Below are positions 23,601 through 34,274 of a DNA stretch of 64,000 nt, piece after piece. Each line of letters starts with the position of its first letter. The first letter of the stretch is position 1. The position numbers and the translations under genes are program-made. This stretch comes from Fulvia fulva. Lineage: Eukaryota > Ascomycota > Dothideomycetes > Mycosphaerellales > Mycosphaerellaceae. Location of the stretch: positions 682,001 through 746,000 of the forward strand of contig NC_063017.1 in NCBI RefSeq assembly GCF_020509005.1, read 5' to 3'. The notes below the pieces were generated by a model, which was not told where the DNA came from, did no database searches, and saw only the letters and a program-made list of their open reading frames with translations.

Positions 23601-25530
23601 ACATTAGGGAATACTAGAAGTTTAGAGATTAGGGTACTCTAATAAAAGAAAAAGAAGATGTCGTTCAGTTCGACCTATCCGAACACCTAGCGCCACCTCA
23701 GGTTGTAGGCAATAAGAGGTTAAGGGGGGACGGAGATAATAACTCTAAAGAGCATAAGGCTAAACACTATAAGGCTCTTATCGCCTAGATGTTCTATCTA
23801 GACCCTACAATAAGCTAGGTAGAGGAGATTCTAAACGACGTAGAAGAACATACATTTGCTACTATTAGGCAGGCTATAGCCTACTAGTAGGAAGTGCTAA
23901 TCCTAAAGTCCTATAAGGTAGCCGTAGGAGACCCCGAATAGGGACATATATAGAGAGAGGCAATCGAGAACGAACTTATTGCCTTAGTAAGCAATAATAC
24001 CTAGGAAGTAGTTGTACCGCTAAAGGGTGCGAATCTAATTACTTCTAGGTAGGTCTTTGATGTAAAAAGAATAATTAGTAGAGCTATTAAGAAGTTTAAG
24101 GCAAGACTAGTTATAAGAGGGTTTTTATAGAAATATAGGGTTGACTTCGAAGAGACCTTTATACCTACTATTAGACCTAATACTCTCCGAGTATTCATAG
24201 CAGTAGTATATAAGAGAGATCTCGAGATGTACCTAGTAGATATAAATAATGCTTTTACCTAAAGTAGCCTTCTTAAAGACATCTATATAATCCCAACCCT
24301 AGGAGTTAAAGCACCTCTAAATATAGTGTTCAAGATCCTACGAAGCCTTTATAGTCTTAAGCAAGTAGCTAGAGACTAGAACAAGCTCTATATTACGAAG
24401 CTAGAGAAGATTAGATTTACCTAGTCCTAGGTAGATCTATACCTACTTATCTATACGGATAGAGACCTTATAGTCCTTACCTATGTGGATGACATACCTA
24501 TTGTAGCTCCGAAGCTGTCAGATGTTCAGTAGTTTAAGGCTAAGCTTAGAAAAGTGTTTAAGATTAAAGATCTTAGTAAACCTACAAAGATCCTTAGAAT
24601 AAGGATTATAAGAGACAGGTCCTAAGGCACTTTGAAGCTTAATTAAGGATACTATGTCTACGCTAACTTAGCTAAGATGAACATAGCTAGAGAGAAGGCT
24701 ACGCTAACCTACTCACCTATAGAGAGCTACGAGCATTTAGTGCCTACGGCACCTATAGATAAGAGGTGTAACAAACAGGATTACCAGAGCCACAGTAGTA
24801 CCTAGATGTGGCCAATGACAATGACAAGGCCAGACTTAGCATTCCCCCTTAGAAGAATTAGCTCATATGTTGCTGATCCCTCGTAGCAGCATATGAAGGC
24901 TTTGAAGAAGCTCTCCCGATACCTGCGGTCGTACCCAGACCTAGGTCTTATGTATAGAAAGGGAGGGGGCAATCTCTAGGGATACTCGGACTCTGACTAC
25001 GCTATAGACAAAGTGGATAGAGTCTTAATTCTAGGATACGTGTGGTTCCTTTATAGATCACCTGTGTCCTAGATGAGTAGGAAGCAGAAGTCTATTACAA
25101 TATTAACAATAGAAGCTAAGTTCATAGCTATAAACGTAGCCGCAAAGTAGTCACAATTTCTTGCTACTGTCCTTAGGGAAATGGGGTGCCTAGAACTAGT
25201 AGGAAAGAGCTCTTTCTAGCCGAGTATAAGGGCAAGCAAGGGCACTATTAACGAGCTAAGGCCAGTTAAGCTTATAGGTAATAACTAAGCCGCTTTAACA
25301 CTTATTAAAGATGCCTATATATATAAAAGGTCAAAGCATATTGATGTTATATATAACTATATTAGACATCTCTAGTAGTAGAAGAAGATTGTAGTAGACT
25401 ACTACGATATAAAGGACATAGCTACTAATAGGTTAATAAAGCCCCTTAATAGCTAGTAGTTCTAAAACTTTGTAAGGTAGCTCCAGCTTACGTAAAGGGA
25501 TTGTAGGAGACTATATGGCCTAAGTAGGAG
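20649..25530 (+). mobile_element. Copia-1 second internal unit, primer site deleted
   Basis: The internal region resumes at the position equivalent to 15604 in unit 1, so about 194 bp including the primer binding site are missing. Compared with unit 1 it has about 60 extra bases near 20804-20865, rich in CCTAGCGGAT-like repeats. RIP is heavy except for a low-mutation patch at about 24772-25100. Without a primer site this unit could not be reverse transcribed by itself. Confidence 0.88.
20969..25495 (+). pseudogene. Copia-1 unit 2 gag-pol, heavily RIPed
   Basis: This is collinear with the gag-pol of unit 1. The start codon has become ATA (20969) and the native stop TAA is at 25493. Dozens of Gln and Trp codons are now TAG or TAA. 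The RT aspartates survive in a low-damage stretch near 24486 (GTGGATGAC). The integrase DNA-binding and RNase H blocks can be aligned by eye with unit 1. No product is possible. Confidence 0.9.
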
Positions 25531-25764
25531 TGTTAAGAACATACAGGCCGTAGGACAAGTATGTGGGTGTAGGTGTGTCATGTGACTAGATCACGTGACT
25601 AGGGTTTGCTAGCCTATAGGCTAGCAAATATCCGGACACCTAGCATCTACCTATACTAATACTAGCGATACTATATATAGATATACGCTATCCTATTAGG
25701 TCCTTCTTCGCCTTTAGTATAATCCGCCGTCTTCTACTACTACGTAACTCGTACCTATTTAATA
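25531..25764 (+). repeat. Copia-1 LTR 3
   Basis: This 234-bp LTR is moderately RIPed (TGTTAAGAAC start, TATTTAATA end). Its right flank ATATT (25765-25769) repeats the flank of LTR 1 and defines the array as one insertion. Confidence 0.92.
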
Positions 25765-25769
25765 ATATT

Positions 25770-26669
25770 CGGTCTATAAACTTAGATTGAGTACTAATAT
25801 TAAAGAACGACTAAGATTTAATACTATTCGCTATACTAGGTATTACTAAGTATATTACTACCTTAGGTTACTATTCTTGTTCCTTTTGAATCGTTCTTAA
25901 GGAACGCAAAGATATCCTTAGCCCTTTACCTAGTAGCGGTAGTAGCTCTAGTTCTTTTAGACTTCTAAGAGGCCTAATACTTACTACGCTTAAGTACTAG
26001 CCTGACTATCTCCCCGCTATTATAGAGTAGGTAGACGGTGTAGTATCTCGTAGTCGAAGAGCTTATATACTCGGTTAGTAAGGCGGTGTCCGGTCTTACG
26101 ACACTTCTTATAGTAGCCTTCGTTTATATATCGAGTGTTCTTAGCGTTATCGAGAGGACCGATATTAGCGGCCTATATACTAACTTCGCTACGATCCGCC
26201 TACGCCTTACGGGTATATCGAGAGCGTCCTCCGCTACCGCTACTACCTCCGTTATTATTACTAGAACCGGCGGTAGGTAGGTCGGTCTTCTCGTCCTTTT
26301 ACTATCCTTCTTATTATCCTTCTTAGTAGGCTACTTCCTCGGGTATAGTATATCGACTAGGCAGAAATCCTCCTTAGCTCGATATAAGTAATCTTCTATA
26401 GCTTTAATCGTCTATAGGTCCTTAGAGATAAACTTCTAGAGGTACCGGTAATTTAGCTTACGCTTAAGTATATCGACGTAGTCCTCTTAATTGCGGTAAA
26501 GCTACATAGTATTTGTACTCTTTCTAAATAAGACGTTGAACTCGGTAAAGGAGTCGTTACGTCTATCTACTTACTTTAAGGCGGCTATGTCGTCGCGTAC
26601 GCGAGCCTTCGCGTTACGCTTACTATAGCGCTTACGTAAGTTCTTTATAAGTTTATTAAGTGTCTTATA
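25770..26669 (-). pseudogene. Gypsy-G gag, C-terminal part
   Basis: Read on the minus strand from 26669, the capsid region translates as LRKRYSKRNAKARVRDD, with DYVDILKRKLNYRYLEKF further on, close in layout to the gag of Gypsy-D and Gypsy-E. A degenerate zinc knuckle lies at about 26125-26080 (KKCRKTGHRLTNR). It joins the N-terminal gag at 44253 across the LINE-B insertion and joins the protease at 15170 across Copia-1. Open frames on the plus strand at 26086-26326 are shadows of this region. Confidence 0.75.
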
Positions 26670-26727
26670 AATAGATAGATATTTCGTTAAGCTGTTATAG
26701 TGCCCTTTGGCCTATATAGCTAGACTA

Positions 26728-26770
26728 GATAGCTTTCTTCTATTAGTATACCTCCCTATATACGTTCTAG
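26728..26770. repeat. Filler segment from LINE-C at the LINE-A 5' junction
   Basis: The bases at 26729-26770 match 48851-48892 inside LINE-C2 with two differences, both G to A after T. LINE-C2 lies on the minus strand, so relative to LINE-A the copy is antisense. It is placed between the target duplication and the first recognisable LINE-A sequence. Confidence 0.65.
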
Positions 26771-26878
26771 AATCGTCTATTAAAGGCGGTGGACACGATG
26801 ATAGCGATCGTAGGAAACGACTAGGAGTAGGAGAGTAACGAGTGGAAGGAGGTCTATAGGAAGGTAGAAACAATAGCA

Positions 26879-28061
26879 ATGGCAGGAGATGGCGAGCACC
26901 TAGAAAGAGCACTTAAGGGGATGATTTTGGAGCTCCTTAGAGGGCTAAAGGCACTAAGGAGCCAAACAGGACAGATCATTAATAGGACAGTAGTAGCAGC
27001 AGTAAAGAAGAGGACACAGGAAGGCCAGAAACTAAGCTAACTAACCTGGGCAGCAGTTGCATCCCAAAACCCTCCCCCCTTAGAAAACAGCTATCAAGAT
27101 CTACATTTCCGACTAGTAAGAGGGGAAAGAGATTGAGGGCCTGTTAGGCAAGGATATCATATAGAAGATTGGGATACAAGGCATCATTAGAGCCAGGAAA
27201 GAGAAGGGAGGGGTCCTTAAGCTGTTCATAGCACAGGAGTAAGACAGGAAGAGGCTAGAGACACAGAAGGAGTGGACAGTCAAACTAGGCAAGACGGCTA
27301 AGGTCTCACACTAACAAAATATAGTTATTGCCTATAGGATGACCACAAAGTTTGACATTGAAGGAAACCTTAAGAGGCTGCAGGACCAGAATCAGGCTAT
27401 ATACCCAGGGCTACAGATCACAAAAGCAGCATGGGTCAACAGAAAGACAAAGGACATAAAGAGAGAGTCTTCTCTAGTGCTCTAGATAGGCACTATAGAA
27501 CAGGCAAACACCGTGCTTGATAAGGGCATCTTCTAGGAATATGAAAGAATGGATACAGAAATCTATAGAAGCACCTACAGACTACTGCAATGCTTTAAGT
27601 ACCAACAGTATGGTCATATCTCTACTAGATGCCCAAGCTAAAAGGACACTTGTTCCCACTGTGCTAGTAGCCACAAAGTACAGAATTGCACAGCCCTAAA
27701 GAGTGAAGCCAGATGTGCATGCTGTGGAAAGAAACACCCTTCCTGGTCCTAAGACTGCATAGCTAGGATTGAGGCAAAGAGGAGGGCAAGAGAAGCCAGG
27801 ATCAACACCCCTATCAGATTCCAGACAGGGACAATCACCCAAGAACCCCTAAGGACTGTCTATAACCCTCTAAAAAAGGCAGAACAGAAGAGACCACACA
27901 GGCCCAAGGCCACCCTGCCATAGGTAGACCAAAATCAATTATGGTTGCAGGAAGAGACCCGTCACAAAGCAGGCTCAACCTTACTACAATCCCAAATAGT
28001 AGCTAGCAGTAGGAAGTACGAGAAGACCAGCAGGAGACCAGCATAGATGAGTCATGATTGA
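26879..28061 (+). pseudogene. LINE-A ORF1, gag-like protein with zinc knuckles
   Basis: This is the RNA-binding gag-like ORF1 of a Tad1/I-type LINE. A possible ATG is at 26879 (MAGDGEHLERALKG). The frame shifts once near 27070-27090, close to a C-run, after which the gag frame is clear: KIYISD, then FDIEGNLKRLQDQN, then three knuckle-like motifs at 27591-27757 (CFKYQQYGHISTRC, CSHCASSHKVQNC, CACCGKKHPSW ending in C). The second Cys of the first motif has become Tyr (TGC to TAC). TAG and TAA codons occur at CpA-derived sites. It ends with a TGA at 28059-28061 that overlaps the ORF2 start by 8 bp. Confidence 0.75.
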
Positions 28062-31000
28062 GACACCCAATCTTACTACTATCCAGTACAATGTCAACAA
28101 AAGCCAGCACAAGGTCTAGAGAAGCTTTCTCTAAGCACTGGAACCAAAGAAACACCTAGTCATTGCAGTCTAGGAACCTTAGATCAACAGCAAATCTAAC
28201 AGACCATCTACTGCTAACGACCCAAGGTATCACACACTCCTAGCCAAACAAGGCACCCCTAGAACATGCATGTACATCAGCAAAGAGATGGCAACAGACA
28301 GCTGGGAACAAATCCAACAGGAAGGGGGAGACATCACCTTAGTCAGACTCAACACTAACCAAGGCAGCATCCACATCCACAGTGTATACAACCCACCCCC
28401 CAGCTCCAGAAGCAGCACCTAGCTAGGCACACTACAACAGCTGCCAAACATCTTGCAGAGTGACTCCCAACACATCGTGCTGGGAGACTTCAACTTGCAC
28501 CATCCTACATGGGGATCAGACTTTGCACCTGCCCATCACTTCCTAGCTAACAGACTCCTCTCCACTACCCAAAGCAACAACATGCACCTAGTTACCCCAA
28601 AAGGCCTAACTACCTGGTCACAGAGAGTAAGCTGAAGCACCATTGACCTGTGCTTTGCATCACATGACCTGCAGCAGAAGGTCACCAGATGCTGGGTTAA
28701 CCAGGACTTGGAGTCCTCATCAGATCACCTCCCAATTCAGGTGGAGTTTGAAACACAGACATAGCAGGAAGGAGACCTAGAACCTCAGCTGGCCTAGAAG
28801 GCAGCCAACTGGGAACAGATCAGACAAGACCTGGAACAGAAGCTAGCTGGACTAGAGACCAGGAGACTGGAAACAGCCTTAGACATAGACCAAGCAGTGG
28901 CAGAACTGGTTAGAACAATGCAGGAAACTGCAGCAGCCCACACCAGAGAAAAGAAACAGTCACTGTACCAGAAGCCATTCTGGACAAAGGAATGCTCAGA
29001 GAAGGTCAAGGCAGCCAGGCAGGCCAGGAGAGCCCTTACCCAGAGTCACTCCCAGGAAGCATGGGACAGATACAACCAGGCAACTAGAGACAAGAAGGCC
29101 CAGATCAAGAGGGACAAGATGCTGGAGTGGAGGTCAACAGTTGGATCTATTACCCAGAATCCTGAGAAGATGTGGAAACTAGCAAAGTGGGCAAGACAAC
29201 CCACACAGGACAGAAACATGCTGCCCCAGTTTCCAAACATTGAAGATCAGGAAGGAGTAGTCCAACACACTCTTCCAGGAAAGGCACAAGCATTGGGGAA
29301 ACATTTCTTTGGCACACAGGTAGAAGCTGACCTGCAGGATCTGGAGGGCAGTGTGTATCCAACACCACTAGAGCAATCCTGCACAGTGGGAGAGGGAGAG
29401 ATCAAGAGCATCATTAAGAGACTCTCAGGAAACAAGGCCCCAGGACCAGATAGGATTCCAAACTTGTTCACCAAGACATGTAAGGACCAGATCTCCCCTG
29501 CACTGTCAAACATCTTTTCATAGTGCATAGCCCAAGGACACTGCCCTAAACACTTCAAGGAGTCACTGACTGTGGTCTTGAGAAAACCACAGAAAGAGGA
29601 CTACATAAAGCTAAAGGCATACAGACCTATTGCCTTGCTCAATATCCTAGGCAAACTCCTGGAAAAGATCATAGCAGAAAGGCTGACAAACCTAGCTGAA
29701 GAACATAGAATCCTTCCTGAAGAACAGATGGGAGGCAGGAAACAAAGATCAACACTAACAGCTATAGAACTTATTACAGAGCAGATCAAGACCCTGTAGC
29801 ACTTTGGGAACAACAAAGCAGCCACACTCCTCTCACTGGACATATTAGGAGCCTTTAACAATGTCTCACACCAGAGGCTGATCCACATCCTGAAACAGAA
29901 GGCTATCCCTAACTGGACAGTCCAGCTCATCCAGTCCTTCCTTAGAGGTAGAACCACAAGACTAAGACTGGGCAGATACAAATCTGACAGCATGCCTACA
30001 GAGACAGGAATCCCACAGGGATCAACAATGTCTCTAATCCTGTTTCTCCTCTTTATGGCAGACCTGCTAGCAAAGCTAAACTCTAGAAACACATCAGCCT
30101 CAGGGTTTGTGGATGACATAAACATCCTAGCCTAGTCAGACAGCATAGAAGAGAACTGTAGAATCTTGCAGAAGAAACACAAGGAATGTGAGGAATAGGC
30201 CAGGAAACATGGAGCCAGATTTGCCCCAGAGAAGTACCAACTCATCCACTTCAGTAGAGCCAGAAACAGACACAATATGCAAGCCCCAATCACTATTCAG
30301 GGACACACAACAGAACCCTCAAGTGAATTAAGGGTGCTAGGAATATGGCTGGATCCAAAGCTTAGCTAGGGACCACAGGTCAAGAAAGCACAGGTAAGAG
30401 CAGACAACAACAGGCAATCAATTGACAGGCTTACAGCCTCAACATAGGGAGCCACATTTGCGAAAGCAAAGGTTATGTACAAGGCCATTGTGAAGCCAGC
30501 CATGCTATATGGAGCCCAGATCTGGTTAGCCCAAGACAAGATCCTAAAGAGAATTGCAGATCCTATCAGCAGAGCCTAAGCCTCCTGTCTGAAAAAGGTG
30601 CTTAGAGCATACAAGTCAACTCCAACAAGGGTGGTCGAAATGGAGTCTGGCTCCCCACCAGCCAAGCTCTAGCTTCAAGGGTTGAGATACCAGTATGCAG
30701 GAAGAACGTCTGCATACCCAGCCCAGCTAGTAATCCAGAAGGCAGTCAACAAAATCAGGAGCCAGTGCACAAGAAGGCACAGACAAGCAAGACCCAATCC
30801 AGCCCCACAGAAGCAGCAGGACCTGCAGAAGTTCAAAGAGCTAACAGAACAGCTGCACCTAGCCCAGCAGGAACAGGACAGAGGGGCTCAGGGGAGAGAA
30901 TCAGCAGCCAGCCAAGGGAAGAAGCAACAGTCTCTAGCTGAAAGGATGGTAGGACTCCTCTGGAAGACTGAATGGACAAGAACCCCACAGAGGCCAGGAA

Positions 31001-31440
31001 CCCCAAAGGCACTCCAACAGTTTGGTAGCCACAACTACCTACTGTACTCAGACCTGACCTGGTCAGAAGCAAGCATAGCAATACAAATCCGCTCTGAACA
31101 CATCGGAGTCAGGGCATACCTGCATCAGAGAAAAGTCCCAGGTATCGAAGACAAGAGTTGCCTATGCGGCTACCTGTCCCAGAATGTCGAACATAGACTT
31201 CTGGTTTGCAAGGAATGGAGTACAGGGAGAGGTGAATGGAGGGCAAGGGCAAGGAACAGAAACTTCCAAGCTATGATCAGCAATAAGGGAGACCTCTAGA
31301 GAATTATAAGGTGGATCATCCACCAAGGATTTTTGGAGCAGTTCTCTCTTACTAGGGAAACAGAGAGATGGATTGAGGAGAGAAAGAAGGAGGAGGAGAG
31401 CAGGAAGAGGGGGACAACTCTAGGGTTGCAGACAAGGTAG
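28054..31440 (+). pseudogene. LINE-A ORF2, endonuclease and reverse transcriptase
   Basis: This frame of 1129 codons begins at the ATG at 28054 (MIETPNLTTIQYNVNKS) and ends TAG at 31438, broken by about a dozen TAG/TAA codons. The apurinic-type endonuclease shows QYNVNKS, VYNPPP, GDFNLHHPTWG (residue 145 region), STIDL and SSDHLPI. RT shows GNKAPGPDRIPN, YRPIALLN, LSLDILGAFNNVSH, TGIPQGS and GFVDDINIL (D687-D688). The C-terminal module IRSEHIGVRAYLHQ is followed by CLCGYLSQNVEHRLLVC. I find no RNase H motif between RT and that module. All stops fall at positions where the sister LINE-B has Gln or Trp, or fit CAG/TGG. Confidence 0.9.
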
Positions 31441-31634
31441 TCAGAGGCTAACCACCATGACACTAGTGCACCCTAATGGAAGGAAAACTGAGAACTCATG
31501 GCAAGGAAGCTATTAGAGAAGGAGAGGAGGTTTTTACCTAGGAATAGGTTTCCTACCTTATGTAGTAACATATATAGACATAAACCCGTATAGGCCGGAG
31601 GGCACCACAACGGGTAAATGAATCATCTATCTAT
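31441..31634 (+). other. LINE-A 3' UTR and (ATCT)n tail
   Basis: About 180 bp of non-coding sequence is followed by four copies of a CTAT/ATCT tetranucleotide. There is no poly(A). Similar tails end the LINE-B and LINE-C families in this window. Confidence 0.75.
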
Positions 31635-31650
31635 CTATATAGCTAGACTA

Positions 31651-34274
31651 TCTTATTTTCGTACATATAGAGGGGAAACCGTATTAGTAAAAACCCCTCC
31701 TCCTTCCCGCCTGTCTTTTCCCCCTCGTTGTCGTCTTAGATTTCCCTTATTAAGGGTACGCTAGTATTATAGGCCTGCCCTAATGACTACCCTATCTATA
31801 ACCCCCCTAGCTTCCGCCTCTTATCTATCCACTCCTCCGTCTCGCTAGTAAGGCTAAACTACTAGAGGTATCCCTACTATAGTATCTACCGAGAGATTCG
31901 GCGAATGTTACCTTTATCCCTAATAATTAACTTATAGTCTCTCCTTCCCGCTTAGTGCCTCTAATTTCCCCTACCTCTTACCTACTACGGGTATCGTAGT
32001 AGTATATGTTCTAGGTTTTGCGATAGGTAGCTATACTAGTAGGCTAGGCTTTAGATGTCTAGTACGCGTCTCCTAAATAGGTAGGCCCTTAATCTAATAT
32101 ATTCGGACCTGATTTAGATTGCTATACTTGCTTCGGCCCTTATTAGGTCCCTATATAGCTAGTAATTGTGTCTCTAGAAGGCTCGGAGCGCTATCGGGCC
32201 TATTGTCTTAGGGGGCTTCCTTTTCTAGTCCTACTCCTATAGGTAGCTCGCTATCTATTCCGCTAGACTTTAGGTCTTAGCCTTGCTCCCGCCGGCCTAG
32301 CGAGTCCTACGCTCCTCCTCTTTTCGTGCTAGCCATTTAGTACTTATCTATACGGCCGTAAAGGTAGTAAGGTCATCCTCTTTTTAGCTTGTCCTATGTC
32401 CGGCCCCTCTCCGGTAGCGGCTTTCTATATTATTCTTTACCTCCTAGATCGTAGTTTATACTAGGTAATCTATCGTCTTTGCCGCGTATTAAATTCTCAT
32501 TTCCCGGATATATTAGCCGATTAGTAGTGTTCCCGTCTCTATTTTTACCGTGCTTATTAACGTTGTCTTATATACCCCTAGTATCCTACGTAGGTTGCCT
32601 ACTATATCCTATTTAGGGGTTGCTCTATCCATTTCGGGATCGGCTTACCTACGCCCCCTATTCCCTAAATCTATACCTCGTATAATATAGCTAGTCTAAC
32701 GATCGCCTTATATATTACCCTTACCTTATCGAATATTACTCCCTATATAGACGCCGTAAGCCTCTTTATCGAGGCTTTATTAACTTACGCTCGACTCTAG
32801 GCTTTCTTAATCTATACGTTCTAGCTTGGCTTTAGGTCGAGCTAGATCCCTAGTACTCGTAGCTCCGCTAATAGCTTAGTCTTGTAGCCTTGGATTCTTA
32901 CCGCCGCCTTTATATTATAGTATATTCTCGCTTTACTAAAGTGTATAAGCTAGTACTTTTTAGGGGCGAACCGGGCACTATACTTCTTTACCTACTCCTC
33001 GTATTTCTTATACCTATCTTTAAGGAGGCGACAGTTCTCCTCTATCGAGTCTAACTAGTCTAGAATATCTATGTCGTCTATAAATTCCGATACTAAGGTT
33101 TACGGAGAGGTAAGGAGGGGGATTATATTAGACATAAATATTAGAAATAGGATAGGGGAGAGAGTAGATCCCTAAGGTGTTCTAGCCTCTACCTTTACCG
33201 GGTTAGATATATACCTCCCTAGGACTAGGTATGTCGTCCGTTCCTAGAGAAAGGAGTAGACGAACTTCGTTACCTACTAGGGGATGCCTTTCTGTTATAG
33301 GATATATATTAGCCTTTAGTATAAGACGTTATCAAAGGCTCCTACGATGTCGAGGGATAGTAAGGACGCCGCTCGGTTCCTACCGTAGTACTAGAGGTTC
33401 TGAATTTGCTCCGTAATTAGCTCTATTACTATTAGTATCGATCGCTAGCTTCTTCCCCCTATCAATAGTACTAGGAGTACGTAGTTATCCTCGGCTAGCT
33501 ATATAAGTCTCTAGGCTACTATCTTCTCTAGGACCTTCCCTATTATATTTAGAAGTACGATTGGCCTATACAATTTGAGCTAAGTATAGTCCTCCTTCTA
33601 TAGCTTACGTAGTACTACTATTATAGACTCTCTATATAGCTTCGGGTAATACCCTAGCCGTAGGTACGCGGTAAATAGGTTTCTAAGGCTCGGCGTAATC
33701 TCTTCTCTATACTCTTTTAGTAGTAGGTTTAGTATCCTATCTAGGCCTAGGGCTTTTCGTCCTTTTAGCTTACTTATAACTCCTATTACTATATTAGAGC
33801 TAACCGCCTAATCTATATCTAGGGGTTCCGGGTATATACTCGGGTCGATATCCGTAAGGTCTACCTCTACTTACGTCGAAAAGAAATAGTCGGCTAATAC
33901 TTTTGCCTTACCCCGGGGCGTAGTCTAGGCAATCCCTTCGCGGTCTACGATTAGAGGGAAGTAAGGGGTTCATTACTCTTTAGGTAGTCGTACCTATTTA
34001 GCTAGTCTCTATATCTATTCCGGGTTTTCTATAACGAGCCCGATCGTCGCTCTCTAGTCCTATAGCTTATCGCGTCTTATCTATACCCTCTTCTCTTATG
34101 TTGCGCGATAGTATCGCTCCTACGTCTCTTAGGTATACTCCTTCGTCTACTATTGCCTTGCCCTTCTAGCCTCCTTTACCTTTATAGAGTATTTAGGGGT
34201 CTAGAAGGCCTTCTACTACGTTAAGGGCCGGAGTAACGGCGTATATTATTCCGCTACTTACTATATAACCGAGG
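31651..34274 (-). pseudogene. Old LINE-B ORF2: RT and 3' UTR
   Basis: The sequence read from 34274 downwards aligns along its length with the young LINE-B (34302-35978) but is full of TAG/TAA codons. RT motifs include the catalytic box FIDDIDIL at about 33085-33063 (FVDD in the young copy) and the fingers/palm region at about 33480-33960. The C-terminal Cys-His module lies near 31900-31960. The 3' UTR shares the run leading to AGGGGAAACC (31670-31679) with the young copy. It is interrupted by the young LINE-B between 34274 and 36186. Confidence 0.8.

Larger units (their letters stand above)
15176..25764 (+). mobile_element. Copia-1 tandem array (three LTRs, two internal regions)
   Basis: Three LTRs of identical length (234 bp) alternate with two internal regions. 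The left LTR is preceded by ATATT (15171-15175) and the right LTR followed by ATATT (25765-25769), so the whole array sits in one target site. There is no duplication around the middle LTR. The arrangement therefore fits unequal LTR recombination or a multimeric cDNA better than a second independent insertion. It lies within the Gypsy-G gag-pol. The first internal unit is lightly mutated, the second is saturated with RIP changes. Confidence 0.93.
26728..31634 (+). mobile_element. LINE-A, Tad1/I-like non-LTR retrotransposon
   Basis: This plus-strand element inserted in the 3' UTR of the old LINE-B. The 16-bp duplication CTATATAGCTAGACTA occurs at 26712-26727 and 31635-31650. It encodes two overlapping frames, a gag-like ORF1 with zinc knuckles and an ORF2 with endonuclease and RT, and ends in an (ATCT)n tail at 31623-31638. 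RIP is light. Its first 43 bp are unrelated filler matching LINE-C antisense (see the separate entry). Confidence 0.92.

Noticed and set aside
26086..26326. Plus-strand open frames suggesting small Ser/Ala-rich proteins
   Set aside because: They are antisense to the Gypsy-G gag pseudogene and have no recognisable motif; low complexity arises from RIPed sequence.
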